A stretch of DNA of 64,000 bases from Rhodoplanes serenus (GTDB lineage: Bacteria; Pseudomonadota; Alphaproteobacteria; Rhizobiales; Xanthobacteraceae): positions 25,727 through 89,726 of the forward strand of contig CAMDDZ010000010.1 of the NCBI GenBank assembly GCA_945893145.1, read 5' to 3'. This document shows, in pieces, positions 1 to 8,864 of the stretch. The first letter of the stretch is position 1. Every line of letters starts with the position of its first letter. Under the pieces are notes generated by a model. It ran no database searches and was not told where the DNA came from. It was given only the letters and a program-made list of their open reading frames with translations. The translations under genes and the position numbers were made by a program.

Positions 1-419
1 CGATGGCGACCAGCCGCCTGGTGCTGCAAGCCTTGCAGACGATGGGGATGAAGAAATTCATTCTGCTGACGCCGTATCGCAGCAACAAGGCGGTGATCGA
101 TTATCTGGACGCCGCCGGCCTCACGGTGTTGCGCGATCGCGCGATGGGACTTGAAGCGAAAGACTTTGGCTCGGTGACGCCAGCGCAATGGGCCGCGATG
201 GCGAAGGAAATGGACGGGCCGGATTCGGACGGCGTGTTCTTAAGTTGCACCAACACCACCCAGATCGAGGCGATCCCGGAGATCGAGCGCCTGCTCGGCA
301 AGCCAGTGGTCAATTCGAACCAGGCGGTGCTGTGGGGCTGCGTGAAACGGTTGCAAGGCTCGCTCGCGCCGCTCAAGCCGATGCCGGAGCTCGGCCGGCT
401 GATGCAGCATTTGAACTAA
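1..419 (+). CDS. Maleate cis-trans isomerase / Asp-Glu racemase family protein, C-terminal part
   Basis: The gene is cut by the left edge, so only about 138 C-terminal residues are present and the true start is unknown. The family (maleate isomerase, arylmalonate decarboxylase, Asp/Glu racemase) uses active-site cysteines, one in each half of the protein. The second-half motif FLSCTNTT is intact here; its Cys is residue 82 counted from the ATG at position 3. It is followed by the typical GKPVVNSNQAVLW segment. Two Bug-type binding proteins follow on the same strand, which suggests a catabolic operon acting on a small dicarboxylate or arylmalonate-like acid. The specific substrate is unknown. 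A relative at 55481-56212 lacks this cysteine. Confidence 0.8.
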   Translation, partial: MATSRLVLQALQTMGMKKFILLTPYRSNKAVIDYLDAAGLTVLRDRAMGLEAKDFGSVTPAQWAAMAKEMDGPDSDGVFLSCTNTTQIEAIPEIERLLGKPVVNSNQAVLWGCVKRLQGSLAPLKPMPELGRLMQHLN

Positions 420-499
420 AGCGGCGCCGCGCCTTCCTGATCGAGACCGCCGGGACAAGCCCGGCGATGACGCAGAGCAAGAACAAAGGGAGAGGAAAC

Positions 500-1471
500 A
501 TGCGGAAGATGATCGCACACCTAGCCTGCGCGATAGCCTGTCTCATGGCCCTCGCCTTCCCAGGCTTCGCGCAAACCTACCCGTCACGCTCAATCACCTT
601 GATCGTGCCGTTCGCGCCGGGCGGCCCTGCGGACTTCCTCGGCCGACTGATCGGGCTCAAGCTCGGCGAGCAACTCGGCCAACAGATCATCGTCGACAAC
701 CGTCCGTCCGGCGCAACCACCATCGTGGGCGCACAGGCCGTGGCTCGGGCCAAGCCCGACGGCTACACGCTGCTGATGGCGATCGACGGCACGCTGGTGA
801 TGAACCCGTTCCTGTTCGCCACTCTGCCCTATGATCCGTTCAAGGATTTCACGCCAATCACGCAGATCGCGGCCGTGCCGTCCGCGATGGTCGCCAACGT
901 CAAGGTGCCGGCCAACACGCTGCGAGAGGTCATCGCCATTGAGAAGGCCAAGCCCGGCACCTTCAACATCGGGTTCAGCACGCCGACGTCGCAAGTCGCG
1001 ATCGGGCTCCTCAACCAGCTTGCCGGCATCAACATGGTGATGGTGCCCTATCGTGGCGGCGCCACCCAGATCACCGGACTGCTGGCTGGCGACATTCCGC
1101 TCGGCCACGAAAGCGTCAACGTTTCGCTGCCGCTTTATCGCGACCAGAAGATCAAGATCATCGCGCTCACCGGCCAGAAGCGGCTGTCACTGGCACCCGA
1201 AATCCCGATCATCGCCGAGACGTTCCCGGGCTTCGACCTTGGCATCTGGCAGAGCATCATGGCGCCGGCCGGAACGCCAAAGGAGATCGTCGACAAGCTC
1301 CACGCCGCGCTGAAGAAGGTGCTCGAAACGCCCGACGTGCGCGCGCGCATCCTCGCGGCCGGCATCGAGCCCGTGGTCAGCGATAGCCCGGAGGCCTTTG
1401 CGGCCTTCATCAAGTCGCAAGCCGAGGTGCGCCAAAAGGTCATCAAGGCCGTTGGCATGAAGATCGAGTGA
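500..1471 (+). CDS. Tripartite tricarboxylate transporter substrate-binding protein (Bug/TctC family)
   Basis: This is a 323-residue periplasmic solute-binding protein of the Bug family, which delivers organic acids to TctAB-type carriers or acts as an orphan sensor. The ATG at 500 follows a purine-rich ribosome site (GGGAGAGG) and opens a Sec-type signal peptide ending near GFAQ. Next come YPSRSITLIVPFAPGGPADF, the family signature, and later the APAGTPKEIV segment near residue 255. It lies 80 bp after the maleate-isomerase-family gene, and its stop overlaps the possible GTG start of a second Bug protein. No TctAB genes are adjacent, so either a distant carrier is used or the protein is an orphan receptor. 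The ligand is unknown. Confidence 0.9.
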   Translation: MRKMIAHLACAIACLMALAFPGFAQTYPSRSITLIVPFAPGGPADFLGRLIGLKLGEQLGQQIIVDNRPSGATTIVGAQAVARAKPDGYTLLMAIDGTLVMNPFLFATLPYDPFKDFTPITQIAAVPSAMVANVKVPANTLREVIAIEKAKPGTFNIGFSTPTSQVAIGLLNQLAGINMVMVPYRGGATQITGLLAGDIPLGHESVNVSLPLYRDQKIKIIALTGQKRLSLAPEIPIIAETFPGFDLGIWQSIMAPAGTPKEIVDKLHAALKKVLETPDVRARILAAGIEPVVSDSPEAFAAFIKSQAEVRQKVIKAVGMKIE

Positions 1472-2448
1472 GCGGCATGCGGTACACCCGCCGCACCATT
1501 CTGGCCGGACTGGCGCTCGCCGCGATCCGTCCCGCCGCCGCGCAGGCCGATTATCCGAGCCGCCCGATCCGGCTGATTGTGCCGTTCCCGCCCGGCGGGC
1601 CGGCCGACCTGATCGCACGCTTCGTCGGCCAACGCATCGGCGAGCGCTGGGGCCAGCCCGTGGTGATCGAGAACCGGCCCGGCGCCAACACCGCGATCGG
1701 CGCGCAGCTGGTGGCAAAGTCGGCGCCCGATGGCCACACGCTGCTGGTCGGCATGGACACCACGATGGTGATGAACCCGATCCTGTCGGCAAACCTGCCC
1801 TATGACGCCGCGAAGGACTTCGTGCCGGTCACGCTGCTCACCAAGAACGTTTCGCTGCTGGTGGTGCGCAGCGACGGACCGAAAACCGCGGCCGAGCTGA
1901 TTGCCACCGCAAAGGCCAGCGCCGGCAAGCTCAACATGGGCGCCGGCACCATCACGTCGCGGCTCGGCGCGCTATTGTTTGCCAAAACGGCGGGCTTCCA
2001 GGCGCAGCTCATTCCCTACAAGGGCAGCGCCGAAATCGTGCAAGGCTTGCTCTCCGGCAGCGTCGATTTCGCGCTCGACAGCGTGGGCTCGAGCCTGCCG
2101 ATAATCCAAGCGGGTCAGTTTCGCGCGCTGGCCAAATACAGCCGCCGCCCATTGCCACAGCTTCCCGATGTGCCAAGCCTCGCCGACGTCACCGGCCTGC
2201 CCACGCTCGACGAAAGCTCGACCTGGATCGGACTGATGGCGCCCGCTGGAACGCCCGCTGCGATCGTGGGCAAGATTCAGCGCGAGGTCGCGTCGATCTA
2301 CGCGGATCCCGCGACGCAGGATCGCCTGGAGAAGGCCGGAGTGTTTCCGGTCAGCAGCACGCCGTCTGAATTCGCAAGCTTCATCCAGAGCGAAACGGCC
2401 CGCTGGTCGGCTGTCATCAAGGACAGCGGCGGCTTCAAATTGGACTAA
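1468..2448 (+). CDS. Second tandem Bug/TctC-family substrate-binding protein
   Basis: The product is about 326 residues, with the signature YPSRPIRLIVPFPPGGPADL after the signal region and MAPAGTPAAIVGKI near the C terminus. Two starts are possible: GTG at 1468, overlapping the previous stop by 4 bp, or ATG at 1477; neither has a strong ribosome site. The leader MRYTRRTILAGLALAAI carries a twin-arginine-like motif, unlike the Sec-type leader of the preceding paralogue, so Tat export is possible. The two proteins are clearly related but well diverged, so this is an old tandem duplication or a co-recruited pair. The ligand is unknown. Confidence 0.88.
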   Translation: MSGMRYTRRTILAGLALAAIRPAAAQADYPSRPIRLIVPFPPGGPADLIARFVGQRIGERWGQPVVIENRPGANTAIGAQLVAKSAPDGHTLLVGMDTTMVMNPILSANLPYDAAKDFVPVTLLTKNVSLLVVRSDGPKTAAELIATAKASAGKLNMGAGTITSRLGALLFAKTAGFQAQLIPYKGSAEIVQGLLSGSVDFALDSVGSSLPIIQAGQFRALAKYSRRPLPQLPDVPSLADVTGLPTLDESSTWIGLMAPAGTPAAIVGKIQREVASIYADPATQDRLEKAGVFPVSSTPSEFASFIQSETARWSAVIKDSGGFKLD

Positions 2449-2519
2449 CCTCCCCATTGCATCCGCACGCACTGGTTGCCATCTTTGCGGTCCAGGGTGC
2501 GGCGAATGGAGGCCATCCA

Positions 2520-3083
2520 ATGTCTGACCCGGCAAATATCCAAGCTGCTATGAGAAGCTCGCTTCGCGAGCATTCCACAATGCTGCTGGCCGAGGCTGTC
2601 ATCCTCATGCTGCTCGGCGTGCTGGCGATCCTGCTGCCGCAATTCGCAACGCTTGGCGCAACCATCATCATCGGCTGGCTGTTTCTTGCGAGCGGCGTTC
2701 TGGGGCTGATCGCAACGTTCGGCGCAAGGGGCGCGCCGGGCTTCTGGTGGTCGCTGATTTCGGCCGTGCTGGCAATTGCGGCTGGCCTCGTGGTTCTCGT
2801 GAACCCAGCGAGCGGAGCACTGTCGCTAACTCTGGTCATGATTGCCTTCTTCATCATCGAGGGCATCGCCACCATCATGTACGCGCTGGAGCATCGCCGC
2901 GAGCTGTCGGGGCGCTGGGAATGGATGCTGCTGAGCGGCGTTGTCGATCTGGTCTTGGCCGCCATCATCCTGTCGGGCTATCCCGGCACCGCGACCTGGG
3001 CGCTGGGACTGATGCTCGGCATCAACCTGATCTTTGGCGGGGCTGCGCTCCTGGCCATCGCGTTGCACGCGCGGCGAGCCTGA
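2520..3083 (+). CDS. HdeD-like acid-resistance family membrane protein (DUF308)
   Basis: This is a 187-residue polytopic membrane protein with six hydrophobic segments arranged as three hairpins, the layout of HdeD/DUF308 proteins. Segments include LLAEAVILMLLGVLAILLP, the IIIGWLFLASGVLGLI stretch and a C-terminal GLMLGINLIFGGAALLAIA. I chose the ATG at 2520, which begins MSDPANIQ; it directly precedes the family's conserved cytosolic lead-in. Enterobacterial HdeD contributes to acid resistance at high cell density, but the function in alphaproteobacteria is not established. The gene stands alone after the Bug pair and is convergent with the flavin oxidoreductase at 3091. Confidence 0.85.
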   Translation: MSDPANIQAAMRSSLREHSTMLLAEAVILMLLGVLAILLPQFATLGATIIIGWLFLASGVLGLIATFGARGAPGFWWSLISAVLAIAAGLVVLVNPASGALSLTLVMIAFFIIEGIATIMYALEHRRELSGRWEWMLLSGVVDLVLAAIILSGYPGTATWALGLMLGINLIFGGAALLAIALHARRA

Positions 3084-3090
3084 CGAAGGC

Positions 3091-4242
3091 TTAGCCGCGG
3101 CGCTTCTCGCGGATGCCCATGCGTTCGAGGCGCGGCAGCACCTCGTCGCAAAAGAACGGCAGCTCTTTGAGGTAATTCACGAACGAGAAGCCAATGCCGC
3201 GCAGGCCAGCACGGCTGAGGTCCGCGAGCGTCTGCGCGATCTGGTCCGGATCGCCGATCATGACCAGGCCGCCCATGCCGTTGATGTAGCCCTGGCGCTG
3301 CCGCTGGAATTCCGCCTCGCCGACACTCGCGACCGAGATTTTCTTCTTGGCCAGGATGCCATCCACCGCCGACCAGTCGCCCTTCTCCATCAAGGCGTAG
3401 CGGTAATATTCCTCGGCTTCCTTCTGGGTGCGCCGGCAGGTGACGACGCCGACGCCATAGACGTCGAGCTCACGGCCATGAGCCCGCGCGTCGTCCTTGG
3501 CGGCCTTCACGCGCTTGGCGTTGTCCTCCATCGAGGTGCGTGACGCATTGGTGAAGAAGGCGTCGCAATTGCGGATGGCAAACGAACGGCCGACGTCGGA
3601 CGCACCGGCGTTCATGATCAGCGGCCGGGTGCCGCCGAACGGCTTGGGCTTGGCGCGGATCTTCTTGAGCTTGATGAACTGGCCGTCGAAGTCGACGTCG
3701 TCGCCCGCGGTCCACGCCATCTTGACCGCGTCAATCCAGTCCTGGGCGTAGTCATAACGCGCATCGTGGTCGCGCTGCGACACGCCGAACATCTGGAACT
3801 CGTCCTCGTTCCAGCCGACCACGATGTTGAGGCCGAAGCGCCCGCTGCTGATCTGGTCGGCGGTGACCATCTGCTTCGCTGCGATAATCGGATGGAACAG
3901 CGGGGCATGCACGGTGCCGAAGGCAATCAGCCGTTTCGTGCTGGCGAGAAGCCCGGTCGCCCAGGTGATCGTCTCGAGTGTCGTGCCCATATAGTCGGTG
4001 TCGCCGCCATAGCCCTTCCAGCGCCCAACCGGAAGCATGAATTCGATGCCGGCCTCGTCAGCCATGCGGGCGAGCGCGAGATTGTCCTCCCAGTTGCCGG
4101 TCCAGCGCTCGGGCACGGTGGTGACGGCGCGGCCGGAAGAGCAGTTCGAGCCGAACAGCCCGATCTTGAGGGCATTGTCGTTGTACATCGCCATGCGGTC
4201 GCGCATGGAATGCGAGGAATGATCTGCGCTCATGTCGTTCAT
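3091..4242 (-). CDS. LLM-class flavin-dependent oxidoreductase, RutA/SfnG-like
   Basis: This is a 383-residue TIM-barrel FMN-dependent monooxygenase of the bacterial luciferase superfamily. Diagnostic stretches are [20 protein letters not shown] around residue 150, the preceding [11 protein letters not shown], and the C-terminal [12 protein letters not shown]. The region resembles the RutA/dimethyl-sulfone monooxygenase branch, which uses reduced FMN from a separate reductase to attack small heterocycles or sulfones. No flavin reductase lies next to it. Its ATG overlaps the stop of the upstream UDP-glucuronate-decarboxylase-like gene by 4 bp (ATGA), suggesting translational coupling between functionally unrelated enzymes. 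Later in-frame ATGs near residues 13-19 are alternative starts. The substrate is unknown. Confidence 0.85.
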   Translation of the reverse strand: MNDMSADHSSHSMRDRMAMYNDNALKIGLFGSNCSSGRAVTTVPERWTGNWEDNLALARMADEAGIEFMLPVGRWKGYGGDTDYMGTTLETITWATGLLASTKRLIAFGTVHAPLFHPIIAAKQMVTADQISSGRFGLNIVVGWNEDEFQMFGVSQRDHDARYDYAQDWIDAVKMAWTAGDDVDFDGQFIKLKKIRAKPKPFGGTRPLIMNAGASDVGRSFAIRNCDAFFTNASRTSMEDNAKRVKAAKDDARAHGRELDVYGVGVVTCRRTQKEAEEYYRYALMEKGDWSAVDGILAKKKISVASVGEAEFQRQRQGYINGMGGLVMIGDPDQIAQTLADLSRAGLRGIGFSFVNYLKELPFFCDEVLPRLERMGIREKRRG

Positions 4243-5216
4243 GCGTCTGCCAACGTACTGCGCACGGCCTGATCGCTCAACAATTCTTCGAAATAGCCGA
4301 TGGTGCGCTTGAGGCCTTGATCGAGCCGCACGCGCGGCGCCCAGCCAAGCAGGGCGTGGGCCTTGGAGATATCTGGCCGCCGCTGGCGCGGATCATCTTC
4401 GGGCATCGGCCGGTGCACCACACGCGAGCGCGCTCCGGTGAGCTCGATCACGCGCGTCGCCAATTGCAGGATCGAAAATTCCTCAGGATTGCCGATGTTG
4501 ATGGGGCCGATGACCTCGTCCTTCGACGCCATCAGCCGCATCAGGCCATCCACCAGATCATCGACGTAGCAGAACGAGCGGGTTTGCTGGCCGTCGCCAT
4601 AGACCGTGATGTCGCGGCCAAGCAGCGCCTGCACGATGAAGTTCGACACCACGCGGCCGTCGTTCGGGTGCATGCGCGGGCCATAGGTGTTGAAGATGCG
4701 CGCCACCTTGATGCGCAGCCGATGCTGCCGCCAATAATCGAAAAACAACGTCTCAGCGCAACGCTTGCCCTCGTCGTAGCAGGAGCGCACACCGATCGGG
4801 TTGACGTGACCCCAGTAGTCCTCGGCCTGCGGGCTGACGCTCGGATCGCCATAGACCTCGGAAGTCGAGGCCTGCAGGATTTTGGCGCGCACGCGCTTGG
4901 CCAGCCCCAGCATGTTGATCGCGCCGTGCACCGAGGTCTTGGTGGTCTGCACGGGGTCGCGCTGGTAATGGATCGGCGAAGCCGGGCAGGCCAGATTGTA
5001 GATTTCATCGACCTCAACGTAATACGGAAACGTCACGTCGTGGCGGACCAGCTCGAAGCGCTTGTGGCCGATCAGGTGCTCGATGTTGCGGCGCGCGCCG
5101 GTGAAGAAATTATCGACGCAGAGCACCTCGGCACCCTGCTCGAGCAGGCGGTCGCAGAGGTGCGAGCCGAGAAAGCCCGACCCGCCGGTCACCAGAATGC
5201 GGCCCTGCAAATGCAT
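4239..5216 (-). CDS. UDP-glucuronate decarboxylase-like NAD-dependent epimerase/dehydratase
   Basis: This is a 325-residue extended SDR enzyme that matches UDP-glucuronic acid decarboxylases (UXS), which make UDP-xylose. Visible features are the NAD-binding [10 protein letters not shown] at 11-20, the catalytic STSEVYG with Glu120, and the YxxxK pair Tyr147/Lys151 in CYDEGKR. The UXS-typical [16 protein letters not shown] and [16 protein letters not shown] also follow. UDP-xylose or a related sugar would feed cell-surface glycans. The gene is divergent from the nucleotidyltransferase/HAD fusion at 5359, supporting a sugar-nucleotide setting. The downstream flavin oxidoreductase overlaps it by 4 bp. 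Confidence 0.9.
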   Translation of the reverse strand: MHLQGRILVTGGSGFLGSHLCDRLLEQGAEVLCVDNFFTGARRNIEHLIGHKRFELVRHDVTFPYYVEVDEIYNLACPASPIHYQRDPVQTTKTSVHGAINMLGLAKRVRAKILQASTSEVYGDPSVSPQAEDYWGHVNPIGVRSCYDEGKRCAETLFFDYWRQHRLRIKVARIFNTYGPRMHPNDGRVVSNFIVQALLGRDITVYGDGQQTRSFCYVDDLVDGLMRLMASKDEVIGPINIGNPEEFSILQLATRVIELTGARSRVVHRPMPEDDPRQRRPDISKAHALLGWAPRVRLDQGLKRTIGYFEELLSDQAVRSTLADA

Positions 5217-5358
5217 TAGCCGGCATGATGCTATGGGCGGCCCTGAATCGCTAGTGTCCCGGACCCGAAGTTCGCACTTTCAGCCCGGCTCTTGTCTCTC
5301 GCTCTTGGAGATCGCAACCACGGCCTGTAGAAGATCGCACCATGCCGGAGAGAGAATT
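5217..5358. promoter_or_regulatory. Divergent intergenic region with a lone CTAGTG repeat arm
   Basis: This 142-bp gap separates two divergent sugar-nucleotide genes and must hold both promoters; I see no convincing -35/-10 pair. A GGAGAGAG ribosome site sits just before the GTG at 5359. The stretch starting at 5251 (CTAGTGTCCC then CCGAAGTTCG) matches one arm of the large palindromes at 57310-57476 but has no partner arm nearby. Confidence 0.5.
5251..5275. repeat. Solitary arm of the CTAGTG palindromic repeat family
   Basis: CTAGTGTCCC followed by GGAC and CCGAAGTTCG mirrors the left arm of the second palindrome at 57401-57476, which reads CTAGTGCCCC, TTTG, then TTTCCGAAGTTCG. No complementary arm is found before the GTG at 5359, so this is a degenerate or half copy. 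Confidence 0.55.
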
Positions 5359-6450
5359 GTGCGCGTCAACCAAGGGCTGATCCTGATCGAGGGTCAGGGC
5401 TCCGAGCCCGGCGCACCCGCACGCGACTTGTCCGCCAGAGACTTGCCGCGGCCGATGCTGGAGGTCGCGGGCCGGCCGTTCATCGAGCATGTGATCGCGC
5501 AGCTCGCGCGCTTCGGCGTGCGCGACATCGTTCTGGTCGCCGACCATCCCAAGGTACGCAGCCGCTATGACGGCGCGCGAATGTTCGGCGCCGACGTGTC
5601 GGTGCTGGACGCCGCTGGCGTGAACGCCGAACGGCTGGAGGAGATTTGTTTCATCGCCAACGGCGATGTGTTCTTCGATGCGGACCTGCTGCCGCTGATC
5701 CACGCTTCGCGGCAGCCGCACTGGACCGCTTCCGCACTGCTGCCGAAATCCGGCTCGACACCTGGCGTTTATCTGGCGCGCCGCGACGCGCTGCTCGGAA
5801 CCGCACAGCCGGGCGCATTGGGCCAAGCCGCACTCGCGCGTCTCGTCGCGACGCCGATACACGCCGACGGCTATTTTGCCGACATCGCAACACCGCAAGG
5901 CCTGCATACGGCGCAAGCCGAACTGGCAGCGCGCCGGACCCGGCCGACCGCCTTTCTCGACCGTGACGGCACCATCAACGTCGATCGCGGCTGGACCCAC
6001 CGCGCCGAGGACTTGGTGTGGATCGACAACGCGCCGGCCGCGGTCCGCCTGCTTAATCGCGCCGGCTATTACGTGGTCGTCGTGACCAACCAGGGCGGTG
6101 TGGCGCGCGGTTTCTACGACGAAGCCGCCATCGACCGGCTGCATGAGCACATGCAATCGCACCTGATCGCCGCGGGCGCGCATATCGATGCGTTCTATCA
6201 TTGCCCACATCACCCCGAGGGCGTCGTCAAGCCATTCGCCATCGAGTGCCTGTGCCGCAAGCCCGGCATCGGCATGCTGGAGCAGGCGGCACGCGATTGG
6301 CCGATCGAACGTGCGCGGAGCTTCATGGTTGGCGACCGCGACGGCGACATGGAGGCGGCGGCGGCGTTTCAGATTCCGGGCCTGCGCTTCGACTTGCAGA
6401 CACAATCGCTGCTGGATCTGATCTCGCGGCAGCTTGCCGAGAAGACCTAA
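5359..6450 (+). CDS. Nucleotidyltransferase-like / HAD-IIIA (GmhB-type) phosphatase fusion
   Basis: This is a 363-residue two-domain protein. Residues 1-190 have the fold order of sugar-phosphate nucleotidyltransferases (PRPMLEVAGRPFIEHVI, FIANGDVFFDADL), but the usual GGxGTRL loop is replaced by EGQGSEPG. Residues 195-350 form a HAD-IIIA phosphatase like GmhB (heptose bisphosphatase). It has the nucleophile FLDRDGT with Asp201/Asp203, VTNQGGVARG, a zinc site HCPHHP with ECLC, Lys301, and GDRDGD near 325-330. The fusion would act on heptose or another sugar bisphosphate for LPS or capsule. The GTG at 5359 is chosen because a GGAGAGAG site lies at the right spacing. The gene ends overlapping the convergent radical SAM gene. 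Confidence 0.82.
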   Translation: MRVNQGLILIEGQGSEPGAPARDLSARDLPRPMLEVAGRPFIEHVIAQLARFGVRDIVLVADHPKVRSRYDGARMFGADVSVLDAAGVNAERLEEICFIANGDVFFDADLLPLIHASRQPHWTASALLPKSGSTPGVYLARRDALLGTAQPGALGQAALARLVATPIHADGYFADIATPQGLHTAQAELAARRTRPTAFLDRDGTINVDRGWTHRAEDLVWIDNAPAAVRLLNRAGYYVVVVTNQGGVARGFYDEAAIDRLHEHMQSHLIAAGAHIDAFYHCPHHPEGVVKPFAIECLCRKPGIGMLEQAARDWPIERARSFMVGDRDGDMEAAAAFQIPGLRFDLQTQSLLDLISRQLAEKT

Positions 6451-8027
6451 AGCGCCGCCATCGCGAGCGGCTCGGCCGCGGCTTTTTGGCTGGTGCGATG
6501 GATGAAATCGGGCAGCCCCTGCCCCATCGAGTGCTCGTAACGCAGCGCCGCTGCACCGGCATTAAATGGAATCTTCAGCGCGCTGCGGACCTCGCGCTCG
6601 ACCGCGTCGCGCAGTTTGACGATTCGCTCGGACGACAGGTGATCGGTGAACACGAACGCCCGATAGCCGCCGTTGGGATCGCCTTTATAGTAATCCGCGC
6701 AGAGCGTGTAATCGATCTCGTGGCTGTGCAGGCGGTCGCCGGTTTTCGGCTGCGTGTAGGTCCACACCGTGGGCTCGCTCGGGTGCGGCACCGCCAGATC
6801 GTAATAGGGCGTGCCCGGATAGGTCGTGATGATCGTGCAGTCGAATTCATCGACCTCGCGGCGGATCAGCCAATCGCGGATGCGCTCAATGGTGCCCTCC
6901 GACTCGCCCGGATGGCCGCACGACATCAGCGCTTTGATCTTCAGGCCGTGCTGCTTGGCGATATCGACGCAGCGGTCGTTGTCGGCGAGCGCCGCCTTCT
7001 TGTTGATGTTGGTCAGGATGCGCTCGTCCGCCGCTTCGAAGCCGCAGAGCAGCCAGCGGAAGCCCGCGCGATACATCGCGGCCGCCTGCGCCTGCGTGAA
7101 CAGCTCGGCCTTGACGAAGCCGCGCAGCCGGAAATCGACGCCGAGCCGCGATTGCATGTCGCTCAAGCCGTCCATCAGTTCGACCAGGCTTTTGCTGACG
7201 TTGAGCTCGTCGTCGTAGAACATGAAGCCGGTGTAGCCGTGATCGAGATGCAGGCCCTCGATCTCGTTTAAGATCGACTGCACCGAACGATTGCGGATCA
7301 GCCGCAGGCTCTTGCTGTTGCGGCCACCGCAGAACCCGCACTCGAACGGGCAGCCGAGCTGGGCGACCACGCTGGTCGCGCGATGGCCTTCGATGCTGTA
7401 ACGGTAGGACTTCAGGTCCACCAGATGCAGCGCCGGCGTCGGCCCCTCGGTGAACATGGCGTCGGTGAGGAACAGCTTGCCCTTGGGATCGTCGCCATCG
7501 ACCATCTTCGGCGCATCGGGCTTAAGCGCCTCGAAGATCGCAAGCTCGCCATCGCCGCTGCACAGCACGTCGAAGACGGCTTCGAGCTGCGCCGCCGCAC
7601 GCGCGCCGCGGCCATTGGTGACGCCGCGTTTGCGTTCGAGTTTCTGGGCCGAATAAACCAGGGTGACGTGCGGTCCGCCGAGGATCAGCTTGAGGTCAGG
7701 ACGCAGCCGGCGGATCGTCGTCGCGATCCGCATCACGGCCGGAAGCTGCGGCGTCGTGGCGGTGATGCCGATCGCCTCGTCGCGGCAATCGGCCAAATAA
7801 TCCGCAAGCGGCGCGATGTAGTTCTCGACGCCGGACAGATCGAGGAAGTTGACCTGGTAGTTGCGCGACTCAAGGCTCGACGCGACCTTCAGCACACCGA
7901 GGCTGACGAACACGCGCTCATCGAGCAGAAAGGCCGACGGCGGCGTGATCAGGCCAATGGAGCCGCGGACGGCCGGCGCAGGCCTGGACCGGCGCGGCGA
8001 GGTAACCGAATCCAATAATAGAGACAT
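6447..8027 (-). CDS. B12-binding-domain-type radical SAM protein
   Basis: This is a 526-residue radical SAM enzyme. The cluster motif CPFECGFC places Cys226, Cys230 and Cys233 in the canonical CxxxCxxC spacing, followed by the core barrel with FMFYDDELN near 275. The N-terminal 200 residues have the Rossmann-like layout of cobalamin-binding domains (ILGGPHVTL at about 115-123), as in B12-dependent methylases and cyclases, but the classical DxHxxG loop is not visible. The C terminus is family-specific and unrecognised. The gene converges on the sugar-nucleotide fusion gene and may modify a lipid or glycan; that role is inference. The ATG at 8027 is the natural start. Confidence 0.8.
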   Translation of the reverse strand: MSLLLDSVTSPRRSRPAPAVRGSIGLITPPSAFLLDERVFVSLGVLKVASSLESRNYQVNFLDLSGVENYIAPLADYLADCRDEAIGITATTPQLPAVMRIATTIRRLRPDLKLILGGPHVTLVYSAQKLERKRGVTNGRGARAAAQLEAVFDVLCSGDGELAIFEALKPDAPKMVDGDDPKGKLFLTDAMFTEGPTPALHLVDLKSYRYSIEGHRATSVVAQLGCPFECGFCGGRNSKSLRLIRNRSVQSILNEIEGLHLDHGYTGFMFYDDELNVSKSLVELMDGLSDMQSRLGVDFRLRGFVKAELFTQAQAAAMYRAGFRWLLCGFEAADERILTNINKKAALADNDRCVDIAKQHGLKIKALMSCGHPGESEGTIERIRDWLIRREVDEFDCTIITTYPGTPYYDLAVPHPSEPTVWTYTQPKTGDRLHSHEIDYTLCADYYKGDPNGGYRAFVFTDHLSSERIVKLRDAVEREVRSALKIPFNAGAAALRYEHSMGQGLPDFIHRTSQKAAAEPLAMAAL

Positions 8028-8135
8028 GCAGGTTGGCCCGACCTGCCGCCAACCTAGGCGAGTGACCTGAAAGAAATGGTAAACGGGCGATAAATTCGGC
8101 TGTAAGTCCGACCGCCAAGGTGCCGCCTCGACCGA
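8028..8135. other. Intergenic stretch between radical SAM and phosphatase genes
   Basis: These 108 bp lie between two minus-strand genes. I see no convincing promoter, terminator or repeat; it should include the radical SAM gene's ribosome site and possibly its promoter. Confidence 0.3.
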
Positions 8136-8864
8136 TCAGGTTGAAAGAAACCTGCGGTTTTCGCCCTCGATCGCCAGGCAGGTGAGCCGGCCGGTGATGC
8201 ACGCTCCGGTGTCGATATTGATCCGGTTCGGCCGCACCTCGGGCTCTTCGGTGGGCGTGTGGCCGTGAATCACCAGCTTGCCGTGATCCACCGTGCTGCC
8301 GAGGAACTCGTCGCGAATCCAAAACAAGTCTTCGTCACTCTGCTGGTCGAACGGCACGCCCGGCCGGATGCCGGCGTGACAGAGGAAGTATCGGTCAACC
8401 GTCAACGACGACTTCAGGTCGAGCAGGAATTCCACATGCTCGCGCGGAATCGCCTTGGGCAACACCTTGCTGACCATTTGATAGCTCTGTTCCAGATCGG
8501 TGCCGGTTGCCTTCCGCAGCGGGCCGACCGGAAGTCCATACGATTTGAGCGTTTCCAGACCGCCGAGTGCGCGCAGATGCGGGCCGATCGCGGGATCGAT
8601 CAGGAACGATAGGAACAAGTCTTCGTGGTTGCCCTTGAGCCCCACGTAAGGCGTCGGAAACGGATTGCGCACCAGACGATCCAGCACGCCGCGAGAATCG
8701 GGGCCGCGATCGATGTAGTCGCCCAAAGTTACGGTCAGGCAATCGTCGCCGGCACCGCCCAGATCGTCGCGAATCAGGCGCGCCATGTCGTCCAACAGGT
8801 CGGCGCGGCCATGAATGTCGCCGATGACATAGATCCGCCGGTAGCTCTGCGATGCTGCCGCCAT
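8136..8864 (-). CDS. PPP-family metallophosphoesterase (PrpA/ApaH-like serine/threonine phosphatase)
   Basis: This is a 242-residue calcineurin-type phosphoesterase. The dinuclear metal motifs are all visible: GDIHGR (Asp16, His18), GDYIDRGPDS (Asp49), GNHED (Asn79, His80), FLCHAGIRPG and HGHTPT. These fit bacterial PPP phosphatases acting on phosphoproteins or dinucleotides. I chose the ATG at 8864 (MAAASQSYRR), since it precedes the conserved RIYVIGDIHG directly. An open frame extends further upstream but codes for atypical sequence. The gene is divergent from nasT and probably independent of it. Confidence 0.88.
   Translation of the reverse strand: MAAASQSYRRIYVIGDIHGRADLLDDMARLIRDDLGGAGDDCLTVTLGDYIDRGPDSRGVLDRLVRNPFPTPYVGLKGNHEDLFLSFLIDPAIGPHLRALGGLETLKSYGLPVGPLRKATGTDLEQSYQMVSKVLPKAIPREHVEFLLDLKSSLTVDRYFLCHAGIRPGVPFDQQSDEDLFWIRDEFLGSTVDHGKLVIHGHTPTEEPEVRPNRINIDTGACITGRLTCLAIEGENRRFLST

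Noticed and set aside
420..480. CCGGGACAAGCCCGGCGATGAC as a terminator for the first gene
   Set aside because: It has a short CCGGG/CCCGG stem but no T-run; more likely a fragment of an extragenic repeat, and read-through to the Bug gene is plausible.
3091..4242. A complete Rut pyrimidine-degradation system
   Set aside because: Only a RutA-like oxidoreductase is here; the isochorismatase-family gene is 58 kb away in another operon and no RutC-F genes are seen.
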